Assembly: GCA_964245825.1 (NCBI GenBank) | Contig: CAXTNT010000013.1 | Coordinates: 5,507 to 69,506, forward strand | Reading direction: 5' to 3' | Length of the DNA: 64,000 nt | Source of the DNA: CAJCIY01 sp964245825 | GTDB taxonomy: Bacteria > Actinomycetota > Actinomycetes > Mycobacteriales > CAJCIY01 | Shown here: positions 26,900 to 34,530 of the stretch, one piece after another | How the letters are laid out: every line of letters starts with the position of its first letter | How positions within the stretch are numbered: the stretch's first letter is position 1 | Position numbers and translations under genes: made by a program | Notes under the pieces: generated by a model | Told to the model about the DNA's origin: nothing | The model's input: the letters and a program-made list of their open reading frames with translations, nothing else | The model's database searches: none

Positions 26900-28069
26900 G
26901 TGGAGCTTCGGCCGGAACGTGAGCCCGACCCACGATGGGCGGTCCTGCCCCCGTCGCTCGCACCCGTCCTGGTCGGCTCCCTCGACGAGGTCGCCGACCG
27001 GATGATCGAGACGCTGCGCACCGAGGTGCCGCTCTACCGGCGCCCACTCGAGGGCTCCTTCGGCGCCGGCCTCCGGCTGGGCGTGACGGAGGCACTCCGC
27101 CAGTTCTGCGTGATGGTCTCCACCGGTGGCCACGGCGAGACCGGCGGGGTGGGGGTGTACGAGGAGCTCGGCGCCGGCGAGCTCCGGCAGGGCCGCCCGC
27201 TGGAGGCGCTGCTCGCTGCCTACCGGGTCGGTGCGCGCGTCGCCTGGCGCTCGTTCGCGACCGTCGGCGCAGCCGCCGGCCTGGACACCGACCAGCTGAT
27301 CACGCTCGCGGAGCTCGTGTTCGCGCACATCGACGCGCTCTCGGCAGCCTCCGCGCGGGGATACGCCGAGCAGCAGAGCCAGCTGGCGGGCGAGCGCGAC
27401 CGTGCCCGGCAGACGCTGCTCAGCCTGCTGCTCGCCCCTGCCGTCGACCTCGAGTCCGTCGCGGCGGCTGCGCAGCCAGCCGCCTGGCGCCTGCCGACGC
27501 GGCTGCGGGCGGTGGTCGCGCCGGTCGGGGCGCCGCTGGGGGTACGGCTGGGAGGTCGCACGCTCGTCCGTGACACCGACCCCGTGATCTCCATCGTGGG
27601 TGATCCGCCGCCGGCCGAGCAGCTGCTGGCTGCGCTGGCCGGGACGGGTGCGGTGCTGGGCCCGCTGCGCCCCCTGGACGGCGCCGCCACCTCGCGCGAC
27701 CGGGCGCTGGCGCTGCTCGCCCGGCGGACGTCGCTCGAGCTTGGCCTCGAGGTCCCGGTCGACAGCGACGAACACCTGCTGCCGCTGGTGCTGCACGCGG
27801 ACGACAACGCAGCGCGCGACCTGGCCGACCGGGTGCTGGCGCCGCTGGCCGACCAGCCGCCCGCGACGCGGGAGCGGCTCGCGGCGACGCTGCGGGTCTG
27901 GCTCCGGCACGGCGGCGAGACGGCCGGCACGGCCGAGGATCTCCACGTACACCCGCAGACCGTGCGCTACCGACTGGGGCGGCTTCGCGAGCTGTTCGGC
28001 GAGGCCGTCGACGACCCCGCTGCCCGGCTCGGCCTGCTGGTGGCGCTGGAGGTGCGGACGACCGGGTGA
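26900..28069 (+). CDS. PucR/CdaR-type helix-turn-helix transcriptional regulator
   Basis: About 389 residues. GTG at 26900 is chosen because GGAGG lies six bases before it; an upstream GTG at 26876 lacks such a site. The central region is a helical sensor-like domain with LEALLAAYRVGARVAWRSF and QLITLAELVFAHIDALS. The C-terminus is the PucR helix-turn-helix: TAEDLHVHPQTVRYRLGRL followed by RELFGEA. Regulators of this type often sit beside the gene they control, here the divergent desaturase. The inducer is unknown. Confidence 0.86.
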   Translation: MELRPEREPDPRWAVLPPSLAPVLVGSLDEVADRMIETLRTEVPLYRRPLEGSFGAGLRLGVTEALRQFCVMVSTGGHGETGGVGVYEELGAGELRQGRPLEALLAAYRVGARVAWRSFATVGAAAGLDTDQLITLAELVFAHIDALSAASARGYAEQQSQLAGERDRARQTLLSLLLAPAVDLESVAAAAQPAAWRLPTRLRAVVAPVGAPLGVRLGGRTLVRDTDPVISIVGDPPPAEQLLAALAGTGAVLGPLRPLDGAATSRDRALALLARRTSLELGLEVPVDSDEHLLPLVLHADDNAARDLADRVLAPLADQPPATRERLAATLRVWLRHGGETAGTAEDLHVHPQTVRYRLGRLRELFGEAVDDPAARLGLLVALEVRTTG

Positions 28070-28070
28070 C

Positions 28071-28592
28071 TCAACCGGTCGCCGCGGCCTGCTCGTCGGG
28101 CGCCGCGGCCAGGAACGGCAGCCAGCAGGGGTCGAGCCGGCGGCTGCCCAGGATCCGCCAGGCCGCCCCGGTCGGCGCGCGGGGCGGGCGGGGCAGCCGC
28201 CACCCCAGCTCGTGCAACGGCCGGTCGGCCTTGGCGTGATTGCACCGCCCGCAGGCGGCGACGACGTTCTCCCAGCTGTGGCCGCCACCGCGGGCCTTGG
28301 GCACGACGTGGTCGAGGCTGGTCGCGGTCGCACCGCAGTAGACGCAGCGATGGCTGTCGCGGGCGAGCACGCCCTTGCGGGTGATCGGCACCACGGCGCG
28401 GTAGGGCACCCGAACGAAGCGGGAGAGCCGCACGACCGCCGGGACGGCCACCGCGGTGTGCTCCGCGTGCATGACGACCGACGAGTCCTCGACTGCGACC
28501 GCCTTCGCCGTGATCACCAGTACCAGCGCGCGCCGCGACGGCACCACGCACAACGGCTCGTACGTGGCGTTGAGCACCAGAGCGTCGGACAC
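28071..28592 (-). CDS. HNH endonuclease family protein
   Basis: About 173 residues from GTG at 28592, which has GGGAGG five bases upstream. The protein begins MSDALVLNATYEPLCVVPSR, a stereotyped actinobacterial HNH start. The nuclease core has CVYCGATATSLDHVVPKARGG and SWENVVAACGRCNHAKADR, with paired Cys for zinc and the HNH His/Asn residues. The biological target is not known for this widespread family. It corresponds to Rv2469c next to glbO in mycobacteria by my recollection. It is nearly contiguous with the convergent PucR gene (one base). Confidence 0.9.
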   Translation of the reverse strand: MSDALVLNATYEPLCVVPSRRALVLVITAKAVAVEDSSVVMHAEHTAVAVPAVVRLSRFVRVPYRAVVPITRKGVLARDSHRCVYCGATATSLDHVVPKARGGGHSWENVVAACGRCNHAKADRPLHELGWRLPRPPRAPTGAAWRILGSRRLDPCWLPFLAAAPDEQAAATG

Positions 28593-28767
28593 GCGGCCTC
28601 CCGGACCTGCCTCCGGAGTCCGGGCACCCGGCTGGCGACCGGGACGGCGGGGCGGCCGCGCCCATTCTGCGCCGGGGCGAGCGCGTCTGGCGAGAACCAA
28701 TCGCCGGACGAACCTCCGGATCGGGCTCCAGGCGTAGGCGCGGGCAGGCGCGGGCAGATCCCGGCGC

Positions 28768-30258
28768 ATGGTGCGAAGAGTCCTCGTCACGGGTGCCACC
28801 GGGTACATCGGCGGCCGACTGGTGCCTCGACTGCTCGAGGCGGGGTACGCCGTCCGCTGCCTGACCCGCGACCCGGGGAAGCTGCGCGACGTGCCGTGGG
28901 CCGACCAGGTCGAGTTGGCGCGGGGGGATGCGGGCGACGCCGGTGCGCTCGCGCCGGCGATGGCGGGGGTCGAGGTCGCGTACTACCTGATCCACGCCAT
29001 CGGGGCCGGCGACTTCGAGCTCAAGGACCGCGAGACCGCCACCACGTTCGCGGCCTCGGCCACAGCGGCCGGCGCGGCACGGATCGTCTACCTCGGCGGG
29101 ATGGCGCCGGAGCACGAACGGCTCTCCACCCACCTGCGCTCCCGGCAGGAGGTCGGCCAGATCCTGCTCGACTCGGGTGTCCCGACCGCGGTGCTGCAGG
29201 CCGCGGTCATCGTCGGCTCGGGCGGCGCGTCCTTCGAGATGCTGCGGTACCTCACCGAGCGGCTGCCGGCGATGGTCACGCCCACCTGGGTCCAGACCCG
29301 CATCCAGCCGATCGCCGTCCGCGACGTCCTGCGCTACCTCGTCGGTGCGGCGGAGCTGCCCGCCGAGGTGAGCCGCCGCTTCGACATCGGCGGCCCGGAC
29401 GTCGTCACGTACGAGCAGATGATGCAGACGTACGCCGAGGTGGCAGGCCTGCACAAGCGCCTCATCGTGCGGGTCCCGATCCTGTCGCCGCGGATCTCCG
29501 CGCACTGGGTCAACGTCATCACGCCGGTGCCGCGCTCGATCGCGGCGCCGCTGGTCGAGTCGCTCGTGAACGAGGTGGTGGCACACGACCACGACATCGC
29601 GGCCTACATCCCCGACCCGCCGGAGGGGCTGCTGCCGCTGGCCGACGCGATCCGGCTGGCGATCAAGCGGGTACGCGAGGCGGACGTCGAGACCTCCTGG
29701 TCGGGAGCGTCGTGGAGCCTCTCGCCCTCTGACCCGCTGCCCTCGGACCCGGACTGGGCCGGCGGCTCGCTCTACGTCGACGAGCGGGACGAACTGGTCG
29801 ACGCAACGCCGGCCCAGCTGTGGGCGGTCATCGAGGGCATCGGCGGCCAGAACGGCTGGTACTCCTGGCCGCTTGCCTGGTCGGTGCGCGGCTGGTTGGA
29901 CAAGCTCACCGGCGGTGTGGGGCTGTCCCGTGGACGGCGCGACCCGCGGCACCTGCGTGCGGGCGACGTGCTGGACTGGTGGCGGGTCGAGGACATCACC
30001 CGCGGGCGGCTGCTGCGCCTGCGGGCGGAGATGAAGGTGCCCGGCCGCGCCTGGCTCGAGCTGTGCGTCCGAACCGAGGATGACGGCACGCATTACTTCC
30101 AGCGGGCGATCTTCCACCCCCGAGGCTTGGCGGGCCAGGCGTACTGGTGGACGATCAAGCCGTTCCACGGCGTGATCTTCGGCGGCATGCTGCGCAACAT
30201 CGCCATCGCGGCGAAGCGGACACCCGACGACGACGGGTCGGAGCGGATCGCGGCCTGA
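28768..30258 (+). CDS. NmrA/SDR-like NAD(P)-binding protein with C-terminal DUF2867
   Basis: A 496-residue two-domain protein. Residues 1-290 form an extended Rossmann domain: VTGATGYIGGRLVPRL, VAYYLIHAIGAG and VLQAAVIVGSG. Residues ~330-490 match DUF2867, with SLYVDERDELVDATPAQLW, WYSWPLAWSVRGWLDKLTGG, VLDWWRVEDITRGRLL and FQRAIFHPRGLAGQAYWW, a SRPBCC-like lipid-binding fold by resemblance. It may be a membrane-associated oxidoreductase or quinone/sterol binding protein; the substrate is unknown. It is divergent from the HNH gene with a 175-base gap. The 3' end is followed by short tandem repeats. Confidence 0.85.
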   Translation: MVRRVLVTGATGYIGGRLVPRLLEAGYAVRCLTRDPGKLRDVPWADQVELARGDAGDAGALAPAMAGVEVAYYLIHAIGAGDFELKDRETATTFAASATAAGAARIVYLGGMAPEHERLSTHLRSRQEVGQILLDSGVPTAVLQAAVIVGSGGASFEMLRYLTERLPAMVTPTWVQTRIQPIAVRDVLRYLVGAAELPAEVSRRFDIGGPDVVTYEQMMQTYAEVAGLHKRLIVRVPILSPRISAHWVNVITPVPRSIAAPLVESLVNEVVAHDHDIAAYIPDPPEGLLPLADAIRLAIKRVREADVETSWSGASWSLSPSDPLPSDPDWAGGSLYVDERDELVDATPAQLWAVIEGIGGQNGWYSWPLAWSVRGWLDKLTGGVGLSRGRRDPRHLRAGDVLDWWRVEDITRGRLLRLRAEMKVPGRAWLELCVRTEDDGTHYFQRAIFHPRGLAGQAYWWTIKPFHGVIFGGMLRNIAIAAKRTPDDDGSERIAA

Positions 30259-30261
30259 GGT

Positions 30262-30325
30262 CCTGCACAGGCAGCGGCCTGACGTCTACACAGGCAGCGG
30301 CTTGCCGTCCTACACAGGCAGCGGC
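30262..30325. repeat. 23/24-bp triplet repeat at the 3' end of the luciferase-like gene
   Basis: The 13-base core CACAGGCAGCGGC occurs at 30266, 30289 and 30313, with similar flanks (about 23-24 bp units). The third copy holds the last codons (PLPV) of the reverse-strand monooxygenase gene, and its TAG stop is at 30310-30312. The other two copies sit downstream, so the gene end looks triplicated. Confidence 0.8.
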
Positions 30326-31338
30326 TGCGGGGTTGCGACTGCCTCGGTCCGCGCCCACGCGTCCGCCAACAGCTGGTACGAACGAAGCCTCACCGCAGGG
30401 TCGTGCACCATCGTGGTGACCATCAACTCGGCGGCGCCGGTCCGGGCCTGTAGGTCGGCCAGCCGCTGGCGGACCTGCGTCGGGTCGCCGACGATCTGGG
30501 CGTCGCCCCGGCCGGCGAGCAGCTGACGTTCGGCCGGGGTGAATGCGTACTGCGCCGCCTCCTCGGGGCTGGCGAGCGTGCCGGGGCGGCCGCCGCGCAG
30601 CCGGACGAAGGACAGCTCGCCCGAGCGGGCCTGGCGGACGGCCTCCGCCTCGGTGTCGGCCACGATCACCGACACGGCGATCAGCGCGTACGGATGCTCG
30701 AGCACGGTCGAGGGGCGGAAGCTGGACCGGTAGAGCTCCAGAGCCGGCAGCGTGTTCTGCGCGCTGAAGTGGTGGGCGAAGGAGAACGGCAGCCCGAGCA
30801 GGCCGGCGAGCTGGGCGGAGTAGCCGGAGGAGCCGAGCAGCCAGATCGCGGGGACGGCGCCGGCGACCGGGGCGAAGTCGACCGGGTCGCCGTCGGCGGA
30901 GTGGCGCAGGTAGGCGACCAGGTCGACCAGCTCGCGCGGGAAGTCCTCGGCGCCCAGGCCCTCGGGCGTGCGGCGCAGCGCCAGCGCGGTCCGCGGGTCG
31001 GTGCCCGGGGCGCGACCGATGCCGAGGTCGATGCGGCCGGGGTGCAGCGCCTCGAGCATGGCGAACTGCTCGGCGACCACGAGCGGCGGGTGGTTGGGCA
31101 GCATCACGCCGCCGGAACCCACCCGGATGCGCTCGCTCGCCGCGGCGAGGTGCGCGATGAGGACGGCCGGCGAGGTGCTCGCGATACCGGGCATGTTGTG
31201 GTGCTCGGCGACCCAGTACCGGTGGTAGCCCAGTGTCTCGGCGACGCGTACGAGCTCGGTGCTGGCGGCGAGCGCGGCCGCGGCAGTGCTGCCCGTCGAG
31301 ATGGGAGCAAGGTCCAGGACGGAGAGCGGAACGGGCAT
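30310..31338 (-). CDS. LLM-class flavin-dependent oxidoreductase (luciferase-like)
   Basis: A 342-residue bacterial-luciferase-family protein. MPVPLSVLDLAPISTGSTAA, RYWVAEHHNMPGIASTSPAV, VGSGGVMLPNHPPLVVAEQFAML, GRIDLGIGRAPGTD and WLLGSSGYSAQLA are typical of the MsnO8-like group, which uses FMN or F420. The substrate is unknown. ATG at 31338 matches the family N-terminus. It is divergent from glbO across a 251-base region with a regular GTGCAC array. Its 3' end lies in a tandem repeat. Confidence 0.9.
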   Translation of the reverse strand: MPVPLSVLDLAPISTGSTAAAALAASTELVRVAETLGYHRYWVAEHHNMPGIASTSPAVLIAHLAAASERIRVGSGGVMLPNHPPLVVAEQFAMLEALHPGRIDLGIGRAPGTDPRTALALRRTPEGLGAEDFPRELVDLVAYLRHSADGDPVDFAPVAGAVPAIWLLGSSGYSAQLAGLLGLPFSFAHHFSAQNTLPALELYRSSFRPSTVLEHPYALIAVSVIVADTEAEAVRQARSGELSFVRLRGGRPGTLASPEEAAQYAFTPAERQLLAGRGDAQIVGDPTQVRQRLADLQARTGAAELMVTTMVHDPAVRLRSYQLLADAWARTEAVATPQPLPV

Positions 31339-31406
31339 GTCGCCTGCAACGGCTCGCCCGGGGAGGGTGTTCCGTACCCCGATCCCGCTGCTGGTGGTGC
31401 CATCCC

Positions 31407-31556
31407 GTGCACAACGAGCGGTTCGCGGCTGTGCACGCCCACGCGCTGATCTGCCGTGCACAAGGTCGTGCGATTCGACCTTGTGCACGCCCACGGGCCG
31501 GTCTGCTGTGCACAGGGTCGAACGGTTCGTCGCCATGCACGCCCACGCCCCGCGCC
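31407..31556. repeat. GTGCAC palindrome array (three ~50-bp units)
   Basis: GTGCAC occurs at 31407, 31431, 31456, 31483 and 31508, with ATGCAC at 31535; the steps are 24, 25, 27, 25 and 27 bases. Alternate intervals hold a conserved CGCCCACG...TCTGC segment and a variable segment. In the middle unit, GTGCACAAGGTCG and CGACCTTGTGCAC form a perfect 13-bp inverted repeat around 7 bases. It fills the shared upstream region of the luciferase-like gene and glbO, and no gene is visible in it. Confidence 0.85.
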
Positions 31557-31589
31557 GAGGTGGTGCGGCCCGTCTTGTTGGATGGGCCC

Positions 31590-31982
31590 ATGGAGTCGCT
31601 GTACGAGCGGGTCGGCGGGGCGGAGACGTTCCGCCTGCTGGTCGACCGCTTCTACGCCGGAGTCGCGCAGGACCCGGTTCTGCGCCCGCTCTACCCGGAC
31701 GAGGACTTCGCCGCCGCGCCCGAGCGGCTGCGGATGTTCCTGGAGCAGTACTGGGGCGGCCCGCGCACGTACCAGGAGCAGCGCGGTCATCCCCGGCTGC
31801 GGATGCGGCACGCCCGGTTCGCGATTGGGCCGGCGGCCCGCGATGCCTGGCTGACGCGGATGACCGCGGCCGTCGACTCGCTCGGGCTGGCCGGTGCCGA
31901 GCGCGACGAGCTGATGGAGTACCTCGTCGGCGCCGCGCAGATGCTGCAGAACCAACCCGAGGACGGCCCTGCCCCGGCGTGA
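31590..31982 (+). CDS. glbO: Truncated hemoglobin, group II (GlbO/trHbO)
   Basis: A 130-residue globin. MFLEQYWGGPRTYQEQRGHP and LRMRHARFAIG are near identical to mycobacterial GlbO. The key haem-pocket residues are present: Tyr22 (B10), Tyr35 (CD1), proximal His74 (F8) and Trp87 (G8). Group II globins bind O2 tightly and are implicated in redox or NO chemistry at the membrane. The ATG at 31590 has only a weak ribosome site (GGATGGG). Promoter sequences presumably lie in the GTGCAC array upstream. Confidence 0.96.
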   Translation: MESLYERVGGAETFRLLVDRFYAGVAQDPVLRPLYPDEDFAAAPERLRMFLEQYWGGPRTYQEQRGHPRLRMRHARFAIGPAARDAWLTRMTAAVDSLGLAGAERDELMEYLVGAAQMLQNQPEDGPAPA

Positions 31983-32018
31983 ACCCCCACTCGGCAGGCC
32001 ACGGCCCCCTGGCGCCGG

Positions 32019-33596
32019 TCAGTCGGTCGGCAGGCCGCGGAGACGGGCCAGGACCGGCGGCGAGTGCAGCGCCTGCTTGCCGTCGGTCAGCCAGCCGAGG
32101 ATGTCCGGATCGTGCGTACGGGTGCCGCTGCCCACGTACACCAGGCCGAAGATCGCGAGGCCGAGCGCGGCGATGACCATCGCGACGACCAGCGCCTCGC
32201 GGGTGCCGGCCAGCCCCCCGACGTGGGCGGCGAGCACCACCAGGACCGGGGCGATCAGGAACGCCGCCTCACTGCGCAGCAGCTCGATCAGCGCGAACGC
32301 CCGCCCGAGCTTCTGCGCCTCCACTCCCATGCCGGCCAGGAACAGGGCGGGCGCGACCGCCGAACCGGCACCGAAGCCGAGCAGCACGCCCGCCACCGGC
32401 ACGGCCCACGCGGGGCTCGCCGAGAAGGTGACGGGGAGCAGGACGCCGATGCCGGCCACGATCGAGGCCAGCCCGGACGCGGCCAGCGTCGGCAGATGCT
32501 TGCGGGTGATGTACCGGTGGAACAGCACCGAGCTGGCGATGACCCCGACGACGAGCGGCAGCAGCTCGACCCCGCCCATCAGCACCGAGACCCCGCGCTG
32601 CCGCAGCGCCTCGGTGGTCAGCGCGAGGGCCGCGACGAAGGCGCCGCCACCGAGCATCGCGCCGAGCGTGCCGGCGACCGGCAGCGCCGAGGACAGCGCC
32701 TTCACCGGCATCAGCGGATCGCCGTGGTGGTGGTACTGGTACGCGATCATCGTGACCAGCACGAGCACCCCGACGGCGATCGGCGCCCAGAACAGCGCGG
32801 CCCCGAAACCGACCTTCCCGGCGAGCGCACTGCCCAGGAACGGCAGAAACGTCGCGCCGACGGCGAGTGGGAAGACCTTCCAGTCCACCTTCAGATCCGG
32901 GTTGAACGGGGGGAACGTCTCGTAGCCGAACCAGCCCGCCACCCAGCCCAGCGCCCCGAGCGCCGCGGCCGCCACGAACATCCAGCGCCACGTACCGGCC
33001 TGCGCGAAGACGGCCCCCAGGAACGGGCCGAGCGCGATCGCGCCGAACAGGCCGATGTTCACGAAGGCCACCGTCAGCGGGAGCCTGGATGGCGGGAAGC
33101 GGAGGATCAGCGGCGGCAGCGCACCCACCAGCAGCAGGCCCGTCGCCATGCCCTGCACGATGTGCCCGACGAGGTAGACCGAGGTGTTCGGCGCGAACGC
33201 CGCGAGCAGCGAGGCCGCCACGAAGACGGCCTCGTAGATCAGGAACAGATGCCGCTGGACGAAACGCTGGGCCAGGTCGGCGGCGAGGACCGCGCCGAGC
33301 GCGTAGCCGGCGTTCGCGAAGCCGGACCCCACCTGCAGCGTGGTGGTCGAGGCGTGCAGGTCGTGGCTGATCAGTGCCGTCACGGAGTTGGTGGCGATCG
33401 TGAGCACGATGAACGGTGAGAGGGCCAGCAGGCTCAGGGCCACCGCCAGCGCGTACGGGCTGACGAAACGGTGGTGCCGGTGCTGGATGCCCGCGAGATC
33501 CCGCGTCGTCGACGGGTCGATCGTGGTCGTCACCGGTCGGATCCGTTCGTTCGCATGTGAACGATCAACAGCCTCGTTGGTGACCACCTTCCCCAC
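32019..33596 (-). CDS. MFS transporter, DHA2-like drug/proton antiporter
   Basis: Up to 525 residues with about 14 hydrophobic helices, for example SPYALAVALSLLALSPFIVL, GYALGAVLAADLAQRF, GHIVQGMATGLLLVGALPPL and VAFVNIGLFGAIALGPFLGA. The last contains the GxxxGPxLGG-like antiporter motif C of 12-14 helix exporters. The substrate is unknown. The start is uncertain: GTG at 33596 gives a hydrophilic N-tail, whereas GTG at 33533 (MTTTIDPSTTRD) would place the near-palindrome CGTTCGCATGTGAACG (33548-33563) in the promoter. An exporter of toxic small molecules is the best guess. Confidence 0.88.
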   Translation of the reverse strand: MGKVVTNEAVDRSHANERIRPVTTTIDPSTTRDLAGIQHRHHRFVSPYALAVALSLLALSPFIVLTIATNSVTALISHDLHASTTTLQVGSGFANAGYALGAVLAADLAQRFVQRHLFLIYEAVFVAASLLAAFAPNTSVYLVGHIVQGMATGLLLVGALPPLILRFPPSRLPLTVAFVNIGLFGAIALGPFLGAVFAQAGTWRWMFVAAAALGALGWVAGWFGYETFPPFNPDLKVDWKVFPLAVGATFLPFLGSALAGKVGFGAALFWAPIAVGVLVLVTMIAYQYHHHGDPLMPVKALSSALPVAGTLGAMLGGGAFVAALALTTEALRQRGVSVLMGGVELLPLVVGVIASSVLFHRYITRKHLPTLAASGLASIVAGIGVLLPVTFSASPAWAVPVAGVLLGFGAGSAVAPALFLAGMGVEAQKLGRAFALIELLRSEAAFLIAPVLVVLAAHVGGLAGTREALVVAMVIAALGLAIFGLVYVGSGTRTHDPDILGWLTDGKQALHSPPVLARLRGLPTD

Positions 33597-33625
33597 CGGC
33601 GTCGTCCTGACCTAGGACATTGGTC

Positions 33626-34507
33626 TCATCCGTGCAGCGCAGCGGCAGCGGTCCGCCGCGCCTGTGCGACCGCTCCCGGGTTGGTGTCGCGGTAGTACGG
33701 CAGTGCGATCACTGCCTGCGAGAGCGCGAAGCCGCGGCCGCGTACCCAGGTTGCCTCGTCGAGGCCGGCGCGCTCGCGCAACGCAGCCCGGCCCACGTCA
33801 TCGAGCAGCCCCCAGGCCGGGTAGAAGTCGCAGGCCGGGTCCCCCACCGCCAGGCAGCCCCAGTCGATCACCGCGGTCAGCCGGCCGTCGACCGCCAACA
33901 GGTTGGCCGGCATCAGGTCACCGTGCACCCACACCGGCGGCCCGATCCACGGCCCGGCCGCGAGCGCCTCGTCCCAGACGCGTTCTGCCGCCGCGACATC
34001 GAGGTCGCCGGCCAGCTGCGCCAGCGCCTCCCGGTACGACGCGTCCCGGACGTCGAGAGACGCGCCGCGCCAGTTGTTTCGGTCGCCCGGTTGCGGGCCG
34101 CCGGTGCCGTCGACTGCGCGGAGCGCCCGCCCGAAATCGGCGAGGTCCGCCGCGGCGGCGGGCAGGGCGAGCGTGTCCGGACCAGCCTCCCGTCCCTCGA
34201 GCCAGCGGTAGACCGACCACGGCCAGGGGTAGCCCGCGCCCGGCTCGCCGGCCGCCAGCGGCTCCGGCACCGCGAGCGGCAGGGACGGGCCGAGCCGTGG
34301 GAGCCACGTCCGTTCCAGCTCGGCCTCGCCGAGGGCACCGTGGATCCGGGGCAATCGGACGACCATGTCGTCGCCGAGGCGATACAGCACGTGCACGGTC
34401 CCGCTAGAGGGGACGCGGCGCAGTGGCAGGTGCGACCACCGTGGGTGCTGCTCGGCGAGCAGTCGCCGGACCGTGGTCTCGTCGGCGACGACCTCGTCGG
34501 CGTGCAC
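33626..34507 (-). CDS. Aminoglycoside phosphotransferase-like small-molecule kinase
   Basis: About 293 residues from GTG at 34507. The kinase-like fold shows MVVRLPRIHG, the catalytic loop VWVHGDLMPANLLA and the metal site VIDWGCLAVGDPACDFYPAW. YPWPWSVYRWLEG is a conserved hinge region in this APH subgroup. These cytosolic enzymes phosphorylate hydroxyls of antibiotics or metabolites; the natural substrate here is unknown and resistance should not be assumed. It starts 23 bases after the ettA stop on the same strand. Confidence 0.87.
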   Translation of the reverse strand: MHADEVVADETTVRRLLAEQHPRWSHLPLRRVPSSGTVHVLYRLGDDMVVRLPRIHGALGEAELERTWLPRLGPSLPLAVPEPLAAGEPGAGYPWPWSVYRWLEGREAGPDTLALPAAAADLADFGRALRAVDGTGGPQPGDRNNWRGASLDVRDASYREALAQLAGDLDVAAAERVWDEALAAGPWIGPPVWVHGDLMPANLLAVDGRLTAVIDWGCLAVGDPACDFYPAWGLLDDVGRAALRERAGLDEATWVRGRGFALSQAVIALPYYRDTNPGAVAQARRTAAAALHG

Positions 34508-34530
34508 GGAAACAGCCGGTCCAGCGGCTC

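Noticed and set aside
31407..31556. GTGCAC array as a small CRISPR
   Set aside because: The variable intervals resemble one another (all share GGTTCG or GATTCG), the constant parts differ between units, and no cas gene is present. It behaves as a tandem or operator array.
33626..34507. Aminoglycoside resistance gene
   Set aside because: The fold is APH-like, but this subgroup is usually a metabolic kinase, and no sequence feature specifies an antibiotic substrate.
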